Source: Oscillospiraceae bacterium (GTDB lineage: Bacteria > Bacillota_A > Clostridia > Oscillospirales > Ruminococcaceae). Taken from it: a stretch of 8,651 nt of DNA. Where the stretch lies: the NCBI GenBank assembly GCA_017440445.1, contig JAFSHE010000343.1, positions 1-8,651 of the forward strand, read 5' to 3'. The translations under genes were made by a program, and so were the position numbers. The notes under the pieces were generated by a model. The model did not search any database. It had not been told where the DNA came from and saw only the letters and a list, made by a program, of their open reading frames with translations. Below, one piece after another: positions 1-5,978 of the stretch; the first letter of the stretch is position 1, and every line of letters starts with the position of its first letter.

Positions 1-459
1 ACCCGATACAAGAGTTTCAGCCTCTGCAAACTGCTCGTCCGACCAGCCACGACAGTATTCTGCGAATACCATCTTTGCCCTGCGGGCGTCGTTCCTGCGT
101 ATTATCTCCAGGGACATCGTGCTCGTGTATGCCGAAATATACAGGTCCTTGGCTACCTCATCAATTTCACACATGGACGCCATCGCCATAAGCTCCAGAC
201 ATATCGCCATTATAGAACTGTATCCCTCGTTTGCCTCCTGCTCCATCATTTCCCACTGAAAGCTACAAAGCATCTCCACCAGCACTGCCAGCAGGTGATC
301 CTTTGTGGGATAGTGAAAGGTAAGGTTTCCCTTACTCATCTGCAACTCGTCGCACACTGCCTTTGTCGTAGTTGTAGAATAGCCGTTCTGCAAAAACAGT
401 TTTGTTGCTACTTGAATTATCTCTGCTTTTGTAAGCATAGCTCTGTTTATCCTTGCCAC
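1..459 (-). CDS. TetR/AcrR-family transcriptional regulator (3' end beyond left edge)
   Basis: This is a one-component DNA-binding repressor of the TetR type; 153 codons are visible with no stop before the left edge, and the family is usually about 190-210 residues, so the C-terminal part of the ligand domain is missing. The N-terminal HTH is clear: roughly residues 9-58 contain AEIIQVATKLFLQNGYSTTT, then a recognition-helix region with MSKGNLTFHYPTKDHLL, matching the family pattern of a G-x-L/I-Y/F-x-HY/HF-x-x-K-x-x-L ending. The rest is helical ligand-domain sequence rich in Met. I chose a GTG start at 459 because AGGAGG sits 5 nt upstream and the sequence then begins (M)ARINRAMLTKAE; an ATG at 438 is seven codons inside and has no comparable site. 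It is transcribed from its own consensus promoter at 523-551, away from the neighbouring operon. The target and ligand cannot be told; autoregulation is suggested by a palindrome in its promoter. Confidence 0.9.
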   Translation of the reverse strand, partial: MARINRAMLTKAEIIQVATKLFLQNGYSTTTTKAVCDELQMSKGNLTFHYPTKDHLLAVLVEMLCSFQWEMMEQEANEGYSSIMAICLELMAMASMCEIDEVAKDLYISAYTSTMSLEIIRRNDARRAKMVFAEYCRGWSDEQFAEAETLVSG

Positions 460-464
460 GTTTG

Positions 465-470
465 CCTCCT
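465..470 (-). promoter_or_regulatory. Ribosome binding site of the TetR gene
   Basis: AGGAGG on the minus strand, 5 nt before the GTG at 459. It fixes the start at GTG rather than at the internal ATG at 438. Confidence 0.85.
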
Positions 471-522
471 GTCTGTAAATATTAACAATAAATTTGTATA
501 TTATTGCATATCATATACTCTA

Positions 523-551
523 ATTATAGCACATGTACTAAAAGGTGTCAA
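523..551 (-). promoter_or_regulatory. Consensus sigma-70/SigA promoter of the TetR gene
   Basis: On the minus strand TTGACA (551-546) is followed by a 17-bp spacer and TATAAT (528-523). Both hexamers match the housekeeping consensus at all six positions with ideal spacing. A transcript would start near 516 and carry a leader of about 55 nt to the GTG start. A promoter this strong on a regulator gene implies it must be held down by a repressor, probably the TetR product itself. Confidence 0.9.
527..540. promoter_or_regulatory. Candidate TetR operator inside the promoter spacer
   Basis: TAGCACATGTACTA (plus strand) is a 14-bp inverted repeat with a single mismatched base pair position, centred on ACATGT. 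It occupies the 3' part of the -35/-10 spacer and overlaps the first two bases of the -10 box, where a bound repressor would block polymerase. TetR proteins commonly bind palindromes in their own promoter; that this is the site is inference. Confidence 0.5.
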
Positions 552-637
552 TAGTTTATTTTGTGTTGTGTAGAATGTTACCAAAAAACATAACTTTTTT
601 AAAAAAACATGGTTCTTTTACACAAATGCATGCCTGA

Positions 638-841
638 TTGCTGATTTGCAGCGCACGATATATTAAGGAAGAAAGGTGTTGTATTCAGGGATATGACAAT
701 GAAAAAGTACATATAAAGCTCCAGTCTGAGGTGCTGGAGAATCCGAGTTCTTTGTACAAGGTGATGAAACTGGTCGAAACACATACAAGTGAGGAAATTG
801 CCCTTTCAGAGTATTGTATGATAAGATCAGATCGCCCATAA
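638..841 (+). CDS. Doubtful small ORF or gene remnant, unknown function
   Basis: An open frame of 67 codons if a TTG at 638 is used. No ribosome binding site precedes the TTG, and the internal GTG (731) and ATG (764) lack good ones too. The second half reads like ordinary soluble protein (for example ENPSSLYKVMKLVETHTSEE), while the first half is Cys-rich and less convincing. In its favour, the stop codon at 839-841 lies only 6 nt before an intrinsic terminator pointing the same way, as expected at the end of a real gene. It could be the 3' remnant of a decayed gene, a small protein, or a short untranslated transcript. I do not recognise the family. Confidence 0.25.
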   Translation: MLICSARYIKEERCCIQGYDNEKVHIKLQSEVLENPSSLYKVMKLVETHTSEEIALSEYCMIRSDRP

Positions 842-847
842 TAGCAG

Positions 848-883
848 CGACCTCGCACATTATGTGCGGGGTCGTTTGTTGTT
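848..883 (+). terminator. Intrinsic terminator, plus-strand orientation
   Basis: A 12-bp stem pairs 848-859 with 863-874 across a 3-nt loop. In plus-strand RNA every pair forms, with one U-G wobble (853/869), and the stem is followed by TTTGTTGTT. In minus-strand RNA that position is an A-C mismatch and only a weak CTGCTATTAT follows. It therefore suits rightward transcripts best. It lies 7 nt beyond the histidine kinase stop codon, so it may also give partial termination of the leftward operon. Confidence 0.7.
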
Positions 884-1817
884 ATACCTTTAGTGTCGCA
901 GTAAATTCTTTCGTATAGCCATTGAATGTGGATCCTACTGATATTGACCCACCATGTCGCTCGATTATCCGCTTGGTTATAGGAAGTCCCAGACCGCTTC
1001 CTTTTCCGCTTATGCGAGCAGAGTTCTCGGTGACGAACGGCTCGAAGATGTCCATGTCGGGCGGGATGACCTCGCCTGTGTCGGCAATTGAGATGTAGGC
1101 GTTCTGCCCGTTGCTCGTGACCTTTATCAGCACGTCGATGTCACAGGGATTGTGTTTGTAGGTGTTCACGACAAGATTTGTGACGGCTCGTTTAAGCTCC
1201 GTTTTATCGGCGGAGATCATTATCGGCTGGTCGGGAATTTCAATTTCGGGCTCGATGCCGTACTCCTCCAGGTCACAGTAGTTCTCCGCCACGATATCCC
1301 GTACAAGAGTGCACAGGTCGAGCGGCTGTAAGTTCAGCGGGTATTCCTCTGTTCCGAGTTTTGCATAGGAGAACAGCGTGTTCACAAGCTCGTTCATGCT
1401 GTCAGATTTGCGGTGGATTATGTCGTATATCTCCTGCTGCTCCTCGGGACGTATCCTGCCATCTGCGAGAGCCTTTGCAAAGCCCTGCACCGAGGTCATG
1501 GGCGTTTTCAGGTCATGCACTATCGCAGCGTAGATCATATTCTGTTCTTTTACTCTGCGTTCACTTTCCTCACGCAGAGCTTTTTTTGTGAGTTGATAGA
1601 ACACATACGCTGTTGCGAAATATATCACAGCGGAAACTATCACCGACACAAGCGATATCACGATTGCAAGCACGCTCGGGTCATCTGTATCAAGCTCGCT
1701 GACAAATGGCTCAACGAAGAACCAGAACAACTCGCTTACAACGAACATTATAAAAGTACAGTTGACGAAGTAGACAATTATCTTCTTTCTTAATTTCGCA
1801 TCACGGTCAGCTTTCAA
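882..1817 (-). CDS. Two-component sensor histidine kinase, short-loop membrane sensor
   Basis: This 311-residue membrane kinase would autophosphorylate and pass phosphate to the adjacent OmpR-type regulator. Two membrane segments (about 13-35 and 49-72) are separated by only some 13 residues, too few for an extracellular sensing domain, as in the intramembrane-sensing kinases of peptide-antibiotic systems. The H-box VHDLKTPMTS carries the phospho-acceptor His101. The catalytic domain shows an N-box (TNLVVNTYKHNP, about 213-224), DTGEVIP (246-252), an F-box (DIFEPF) and a G-box GKGSGLGL (271-278), so it looks active. The start is a TTG at 1817, overlapping the end of the regulator gene by 11 nt. 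AGAGGA lies about 14 nt upstream, rather far, so the exact start is less sure than the rest. It is the last gene of the operon. The signal is unknown; envelope stress or an antimicrobial peptide is inferred from the coupled exporter genes. Confidence 0.93.
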   Translation of the reverse strand: MKADRDAKLRKKIIVYFVNCTFIMFVVSELFWFFVEPFVSELDTDDPSVLAIVISLVSVIVSAVIYFATAYVFYQLTKKALREESERRVKEQNMIYAAIVHDLKTPMTSVQGFAKALADGRIRPEEQQEIYDIIHRKSDSMNELVNTLFSYAKLGTEEYPLNLQPLDLCTLVRDIVAENYCDLEEYGIEPEIEIPDQPIMISADKTELKRAVTNLVVNTYKHNPCDIDVLIKVTSNGQNAYISIADTGEVIPPDMDIFEPFVTENSARISGKGSGLGLPITKRIIERHGGSISVGSTFNGYTKEFTATLKV

Positions 1818-2481
1818 AACGATACCCCAATCCTCTGATAGTCTTTATATGCTCTGCACCTATCTTATCACGCAGGCGGCTGATGATTACTCTGATAGTG
1901 TTGTCGTCCACTGCGCCGCTGTCGTACCATGCACTCTCGTATATCTGTTCTTTGGTGAATACTCGTTTCGGTCTTCCCATAAGAAGCTCCAGCACCTTGA
2001 ATTCCGCTTTGGTAAGCTCGATAGTCTCGCCGTTTTTGTGAGCAGTACATTCAGCAAGGTCAAGGGAGATATCGCCGACAGTAATGGCGTGAGCCTCGGA
2101 CTTCTGCGGCATTGCAAGATTCAGCCGCCTGAGCTGTACCCTGACCTTAGCGGCGACCTCCAGCGGCTCAAACGGCTTTGTGATGTAGTCATCAGCACCG
2201 AGATCTATTCCAAGCACCCTGTCAGACAGCGTGATTCGTGCGGAAATCATCATTATCGGGACGTAATTTCTGCGCTCCCGTATCTTCTTTATCACCTGAT
2301 AGCCGTCGATCTTCGGCATCATAATGTCTACAATTGCAAGATCAATATCATTCTGCTGGATAATTTCAAGCGCCTGCTGTCCGTCATACGCTTCAAGCAC
2401 CTTTATGCCGTCCGTTTCGAGGTATATCTTCAGCAGACGGACTATCTCTTTTTCATCGTCTGCAATAAGGATATTCGGCAT
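1807..2481 (-). CDS. OmpR/PhoB-family response regulator
   Basis: A 224-residue DNA-binding response regulator of full family length. The receiver domain (about 1-118) has the acidic pair D8/D9, the phospho-acceptor D52 in VDIMMP, the switch residue S80 (MISAR) and the conserved K102 in TKPFEP. A winged-helix DNA-binding domain (about 131-223) contains LTKAEFKVLELL, the recognition region DDNTIRVIISRLRDKI and the closing RGLGYRF typical of the OmpR class. The ATG at 2481 has GAGGAAG about 8-9 nt upstream. It follows the CPBP gene by 24 nt and overlaps the kinase gene by 11 nt, which fits a cognate pair. It probably controls the transporter operon it sits in; OmpR-type proteins bind direct repeats, and a widely spaced pair exists at 5721-5785. 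Confidence 0.96.
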   Translation of the reverse strand: MPNILIADDEKEIVRLLKIYLETDGIKVLEAYDGQQALEIIQQNDIDLAIVDIMMPKIDGYQVIKKIRERRNYVPIMMISARITLSDRVLGIDLGADDYITKPFEPLEVAAKVRVQLRRLNLAMPQKSEAHAITVGDISLDLAECTAHKNGETIELTKAEFKVLELLMGRPKRVFTKEQIYESAWYDSGAVDDNTIRVIISRLRDKIGAEHIKTIRGLGYRFES

Positions 2482-2505
2482 TTTATCACTTCCTCAACAT
2501 TTATT

Positions 2506-3375
2506 TTAACATAAAGCTGATGTTTTTTCAAGCCGCTTCTTCCTCAGCATGAGTATCAGAAATACCACCGCAACGATCACCTGCGGAAGCATCAGATAAA
2601 GCTCATCGAGAAGCGTTGTTTCAAGCGTTTCGGGGACTCCGCTTATAAGGAAATTTCCCACGAGCGTACCGCCGTTGTTGTTCATCGAGTGCATGATGCA
2701 GGCAGGAAATACCGAGCCTGTCTTTTTCGTCAGCCACATGAGGATCATTCCGCTTGAAATGCAGTTCAGGCACATCAGCAGAACTCCGATAAACGGCTGT
2801 TCCGTGCCGTAGTTGTGACCGCATAAAGTCAGCGGAGCGTGCCACACTCCCCAGATAATTCCGCCGACGATACAGGTGCCGACCGTACCGAGGAGAGACT
2901 CCATTTTGTCGTTCATGTAGCCGCGCCAGCCGAACTCCTCGCCGAATGTAATGAACGCAAACAGCGGAGTGCTTGCGAATGTCCCCAGCACTGTATTCAG
3001 CATCGCTGTAAAAGGAGCATTTGCGGTGATCTCGTCCCAGTTCCAGCTTCCGTAGGTGAATGTTATCTGAAGTCCGGAGAGTACTCCCACAACGCTTATT
3101 ATCACGAATGCGATGAGGTAGTATTTCAGATTCCCCTTGAGGTTGAGGTGAAGCTTGCTGTCCTCCCAGCTTTCGTTAGTGAGCTTTCTTGTCAGCACAT
3201 TTGCGAGTGCAGGTCCGAAGCTCAATAACAGTACGAGAATCCCATAGTGACCGCTCTCGAACCACTCCGAGTAGCCGAAAATAATATTGAACGCTATCCA
3301 CGGGATCCACGTCAGCGTGAAAGCGAGAAGCAGGAATATCACAAGCCTTTTGAGATCAGCTTTTTTACTTGACAT
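2506..3375 (-). CDS. CPBP-family intramembrane metalloprotease (CAAX protease-like)
   Basis: A 289-residue polytopic membrane protein of the CPBP/Rce1-like (Abi, CAAX protease-like) family. The family's catalytic motifs are present: EEFGWR (146-151), a His after a Trp-rich stretch (IIWGVWHAP, H179), and HSMNN (H229 and N233). About seven or eight hydrophobic segments are visible, beginning near residues 11-33 and ending near 263-277, followed by a basic tail. Bacterial members are known in bacteriocin processing and self-immunity and in membrane-protein turnover; the substrate here is unknown. The ATG at 3375 has AAAGGAG with 9 nt spacing and overlaps the upstream permease gene by 11 nt, so it is translated with the exporter. 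Its place between exporter and two-component genes supports a role in handling peptides or protecting the envelope, an inference. Confidence 0.9.
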   Translation of the reverse strand: MSSKKADLKRLVIFLLLAFTLTWIPWIAFNIIFGYSEWFESGHYGILVLLLSFGPALANVLTRKLTNESWEDSKLHLNLKGNLKYYLIAFVIISVVGVLSGLQITFTYGSWNWDEITANAPFTAMLNTVLGTFASTPLFAFITFGEEFGWRGYMNDKMESLLGTVGTCIVGGIIWGVWHAPLTLCGHNYGTEQPFIGVLLMCLNCISSGMILMWLTKKTGSVFPACIMHSMNNNGGTLVGNFLISGVPETLETTLLDELYLMLPQVIVAVVFLILMLRKKRLEKTSALC

Positions 3376-4105
3376 AATACTCCGCTCCTTTCAGATATAG
3401 CTTGCAGGATATCCTGTATGAGAAATAGTACGCTCCAACTGCAACAAAGGGAGTTGCTGAGATCGCAAGCGAGAGAGCGTCGTTCATCTGCCCGCTAATG
3501 AGGTCATTCAGCACTATAAAAAATCCGTCCATAAGTCCGAATAAAGTCAGCAGGATAAACAGGATGACCGCCGCCACGAGCGCAATGACCTTTATCATGC
3601 TGCCCGTCTTAACTCCGAAGCGGATGAGGAAGGGAAGTTCAATAGCACGCAGAAGCAGCTGCGCATAAAACAGCAGGATAGCGAAGCTCATTATGGGCAT
3701 CGCATCTAGCTTTGTAACGCAGTAACCGAGCGTTGTGAACGCCTGCTCCGCCGAATAACATCCGATGAGCATGATTCCGCTCATAGCAAAAACAAGAAGA
3801 TATTTCGTGTAGACGAAGCCGCTCACGCCTTTTGGATTTGAGGCGGTGAACAGCGCCCATTTCTTTGTATCGTCGCCCATCATGGTGAGACCCTGCATCA
3901 TTCCCACTGCCACAAAGCCGAGGAGCAGGAAAAGCAGCCGAATCGTTTCGCCCTCGCTGAGGAGCAGTTTGTAGCTCTCTGTATGTTCCACCACGTCAGC
4001 AAAGCAGAGCGCAACGGGCAGGAATATTGCGGCTACTGCCGCAGCCGCTGTCAACAGAAGATACAGCCGATTCTGTTTGCACTCCTTATACAACAGACCT
4101 TTCAT
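3365..4105 (-). CDS. ABC-2 type transporter permease (second subunit)
   Basis: A 246-residue membrane protein with about six hydrophobic segments (roughly 15-36, 55-76, 102-118, 136-154, 170-192, 213-230). The N-terminal MKGLLYKECKQNR and the cytoplasmic stretch DDTKKWALFTASNPKG followed by YTKYLL resemble the ABC-2 family permeases in which a short amphipathic lead and a W-x-x-x-x-S-x-P motif precede a transmembrane helix. I chose the ATG at 4105 because AAAGGAGA lies 8 nt upstream; an in-frame ATG ten codons earlier has no such site and would run into the neighbour. The start overlaps the previous stop as TGATG, indicating translational coupling. It probably pairs with the other permease as a heterodimer driven by the ATPase at 4860-5606. 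The substrate is not evident. Confidence 0.87.
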   Translation of the reverse strand: MKGLLYKECKQNRLYLLLTAAAAVAAIFLPVALCFADVVEHTESYKLLLSEGETIRLLFLLLGFVAVGMMQGLTMMGDDTKKWALFTASNPKGVSGFVYTKYLLVFAMSGIMLIGCYSAEQAFTTLGYCVTKLDAMPIMSFAILLFYAQLLLRAIELPFLIRFGVKTGSMIKVIALVAAVILFILLTLFGLMDGFFIVLNDLISGQMNDALSLAISATPFVAVGAYYFSYRISCKLYLKGAEYYVK

Positions 4106-4860
4106 CAGTCGGGTCTCCTTTCGAGTGCTTTCCACGAGGTGAAAAAGCCGACTGCGAGTATCACGATCATTGCAGGAATGCCGAAATAGTCAATGTTTTC
4201 GGGAAGCTTGAACAGCTCGCCAAGCTGTGACATTTCAGCAGGCGACTTCATTTCGGGGATAAGCTCCATCGCTTTTTCAAGGCCGCTTATGTCTATGGGA
4301 AGTAATTCCAGACCTATTACTATAACAACGATTGCAACGATGCCGCCGATAAACTTGTTGCGCTTCAGCTCGTCAGGGTCGGTTGCACGCAGGATAAATA
4401 TCTGCTGAACCATGTCATAAAGCAGGAAGATATCCAGTATCAGCACGAAATTCATTATAGTCGGAGCATCAGGCATCCTGCCCGAAACGAGTGCCGCTCC
4501 TGCGACAGTAACCACCATTCCAACAGAGATAGAGAGCAGCTTCACAAGCGTCCTCGTGAGTGCTTTCTTAGCCGCACTCATGGGCAGAGCGTAGGAATAT
4601 CTCAGCCAGCCTGCGTCCATATCCGCCTTGAAAACGCCGTTATCCTCCGCGATAACGACTCCCGCAACGATTGCTATGATGTAGGTCAGCATTACTGTAA
4701 ATCCCGACATATCCTCACCTGCGTATGCGCTGTTCTGACCTGTAACAAGCAGTGAGAGCGCCGCAAAGCCTACCACCAGCACCAGCAGAAGAAGTCTGAT
4801 TATGTAGTGCCTTGCGGAGAGTCTCATCTCACGATAGAATAAAGAGCGAATACTTTTCAT
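4105..4860 (-). CDS. ABC-2 type transporter permease (first subunit)
   Basis: A 251-residue membrane protein with about six predicted helices (roughly 20-40, 54-71, 105-125, 134-156, 169-188, 226-242). The amphipathic N-terminus MKSIRSLFYREMRLSARHY and the cytoplasmic stretch with YSYALPMSAAKKALTR are typical of ABC-2 permeases of the YtrC/D and related exporters. The ATG at 4860 is preceded by AAAGGAG at 8 nt and overlaps the ATPase stop as TGATG; a GTG one codon earlier is possible but less likely. A stretch near 193-223 is non-hydrophobic and probably lies outside the membrane before the last helix. It forms an exporter with the ATPase and the second permease, by operon context. Confidence 0.88.
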   Translation of the reverse strand: MKSIRSLFYREMRLSARHYIIRLLLLVLVVGFAALSLLVTGQNSAYAGEDMSGFTVMLTYIIAIVAGVVIAEDNGVFKADMDAGWLRYSYALPMSAAKKALTRTLVKLLSISVGMVVTVAGAALVSGRMPDAPTIMNFVLILDIFLLYDMVQQIFILRATDPDELKRNKFIGGIVAIVVIVIGLELLPIDISGLEKAMELIPEMKSPAEMSQLGELFKLPENIDYFGIPAMIVILAVGFFTSWKALERRPD

Positions 4861-5606
4861 CACGACAACTCCTTTTGTACATAATAGAGCATGATATCCT
4901 CTAAGCTTGCTTCCTCTGTTGTGCTATGGCTTTCGATGATGTCCGACTTTCTGCCCGAGATGAGCAGTTTTCCGCGGTCGATGAACGTCACGCTGTCAGC
5001 TATCTTCTCAAGGTCACTGGTTATGTGGGAGGACAGCAGGATACTGCGCTCCCCCTCCTGCATATACTCCAGAAAGATATGCAGGATATCGTCACGCACG
5101 ACTGGGTCAAGGCCTGTTGTAGCCTCGTCCATGACGAGAAGCTCTGCCTCATGCGACAGCGCACAGGCTATCTGGAGCTTCATCTTCATGCCCTTTGAGA
5201 ACTCGCCTATCTTCTTGTTGGAGGGGAGCTGAAAGCGCTCAAGATACTGGTTGTACACAGTGTTGCTCCACTTGGGATACAGCCCCTCGAATATCCTCGC
5301 CATATCCTTTGCGTTGAAGATATCGTGGAAAGGAAGCTCATCGAAAACGACTGCGATGCGCTCCTTTATCTGCTGTTCGTCCTTGATGTGGTCAAGTCCG
5401 AGGGGCTTTATCTCGCCGCTGTCTGCCTTGATGATGTTCAGCAGGCAACGGAGCGTGGTGGTCTTTCCTGCGCCGTTCTGACCTATAAATCCCATCACAC
5501 TGCCCTTAGGCACATTAAAGCTGATGTTGTCCAGCGTGAATCCACTGCTGTATCGCTTGGTTAGGTTTTTAATTTCAATTGCGTTGGTGTATTGAATATC
5601 CGACAT
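4860..5606 (-). CDS. ABC transporter ATP-binding protein
   Basis: A 248-residue ATPase that would power the two permeases encoded directly downstream. Walker A is GQNGAGKTT (42-50), the signature region is EFSKGMKMK (about 135-143, replacing the LSGGQ form), Walker B is LLVMDEAT (D160, catalytic E161), followed by GLDP and the switch His194 in SSHI. At the Q-loop the usual Gln is absent: the segment reads VVFDELPF (87-94). This variant occurs in exporters of the ABC-2 group similar to YtrB-like proteins. I chose the ATG at 5606, with AAAGGAGA about 7-8 nt upstream, over an ATG 13 codons earlier that lacks a site and abuts the palindrome at 5646-5658. It is the first gene of the six-gene operon. 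No GntR-type regulator precedes it, although many relatives are paired with one. Confidence 0.95.
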   Translation of the reverse strand: MSDIQYTNAIEIKNLTKRYSSGFTLDNISFNVPKGSVMGFIGQNGAGKTTTLRCLLNIIKADSGEIKPLGLDHIKDEQQIKERIAVVFDELPFHDIFNAKDMARIFEGLYPKWSNTVYNQYLERFQLPSNKKIGEFSKGMKMKLQIACALSHEAELLVMDEATTGLDPVVRDDILHIFLEYMQEGERSILLSSHITSDLEKIADSVTFIDRGKLLISGRKSDIIESHSTTEEASLEDIMLYYVQKELS

Positions 5607-5636
5607 AGTTTTCTCTCCTTTTCTGATTTCGGATAT

Positions 5637-5664
5637 ATCATACATCGTAAGTCTTACGTGAGAA
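5637..5664 (-). promoter_or_regulatory. Candidate promoter of the ABC/CPBP/two-component operon
   Basis: On the minus strand TTCTCA (5664-5659, four of six consensus matches) is followed by a 16-bp spacer and TATGAT (5642-5637, five of six). Transcription would start near 5630, leaving a leader of about 24 nt that contains the AAAGGAGA site. The spacer holds a perfect palindrome. Other AT-rich hexamers further upstream (for example around 5680-5715) are weaker in -35 match but cannot be excluded. Confidence 0.4.
5646..5658. promoter_or_regulatory. Perfect 13-bp palindrome, candidate operator
   Basis: CGTAAGTCTTACG: two perfect 6-bp arms around a single T. It ends one base before an upstream in-frame ATG of the ATPase gene and lies in the spacer of the candidate promoter, so a bound dimer could control the whole operon. 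The binding protein is unknown; no one-component regulator gene is adjacent. Confidence 0.5.
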
Positions 5665-5720
5665 ATAGGAAAACATTAACTGAAGATTAAAATTGAGTTT
5701 TTGCTATACTATGCAAAGAT

Positions 5721-5785
5721 CATCATAACATTTGACTAATTGCATTCTGAAACTACAAAAACGATAAATCCCATCATAACACTTG
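5721..5785. repeat. Pair of 14-bp direct repeats upstream of the operon
   Basis: CATCATAACATTTG (5721-5734) and CATCATAACACTTG (5772-5785) match at 13 of 14 positions and start 51 bp apart, close to five helical turns. They lie upstream of the candidate promoter. They could be sites for the operon's OmpR-type regulator, which as a family binds direct repeats, though usually spaced by about one turn. Confidence 0.4.
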
Positions 5786-5852
5786 GTGTCAGAGTTGTTG
5801 GTAGCACGACATCGAATAATCGTATTATATAAATATTAGACCAAATGAGATT

Positions 5853-5893
5853 AAATAAAAACAGGCACACGGAGTTGATTTCCGTGTGCCTGT
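5853..5893 (-). terminator. Intrinsic terminator of the LRR protein gene
   Basis: A perfect 13-bp stem (5861-5873 with 5881-5893, ACAGGCACACGGA and its complement) around a 7-nt loop. On the minus strand it is followed by TTTTATTTAAT. On the plus strand no T-run follows. It lies about 85 nt beyond the LRR stop codon and separates that gene from the ABC operon. Confidence 0.9.
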
Positions 5894-5978
5894 CTGCATA
5901 ATCCGCTGTATTAAGTTTTATATAGTGTTTGTGAATACTTCTGTATCACTATACAGCAAAATGTGCGGGGAGAAAGTA

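Larger units (their letters stand above)
460..881. other. Intergenic stretch between TetR gene and histidine kinase gene
   Basis: About 420 bp that holds the TetR promoter and operator at its left, an AT-rich segment near 580-612 with two direct copies of AAAAAACAT, the doubtful plus-strand ORF at 638-841, and a plus-oriented hairpin terminator at 848-883. No RNA gene or mobile element boundary was recognised. Confidence 0.6.
5607..5978. other. Intergenic stretch between the LRR gene and the ABC operon
   Basis: About 370 AT-rich bp. From right to left it carries the tail and terminator of the LRR gene (5853-5893), a small inverted repeat (TAATCGTATTA near 5817-5827), the 14-bp direct repeats, the palindrome and candidate promoter, and the ATPase ribosome binding site. 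Minus-strand ATG-initiated frames here are at most about 13 codons and lack ribosome binding sites, so no precursor peptide gene was found. Confidence 0.7.

Noticed and set aside
295..573. Plus-strand frame of 92 codons
   Set aside because: It is antisense to the TetR HTH region and its promoter, with a Cys-rich, non-protein-like composition.
1849..2514. Long plus-strand frame of 221 codons
   Set aside because: It lies opposite the response regulator gene, whose domains and motifs are complete; the plus-strand translation shows no recognisable motif.
2839..3228. Plus-strand frame of 129 codons
   Set aside because: Antisense to the CPBP gene, which has intact catalytic motifs; no ribosome binding site or family resemblance.
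5607..5860. Possible small precursor-peptide gene upstream of the exporter
   Set aside because: Minus-strand ATG frames reach only about 13 codons (for example MMGFIVFVVSECN) and none has a ribosome binding site.
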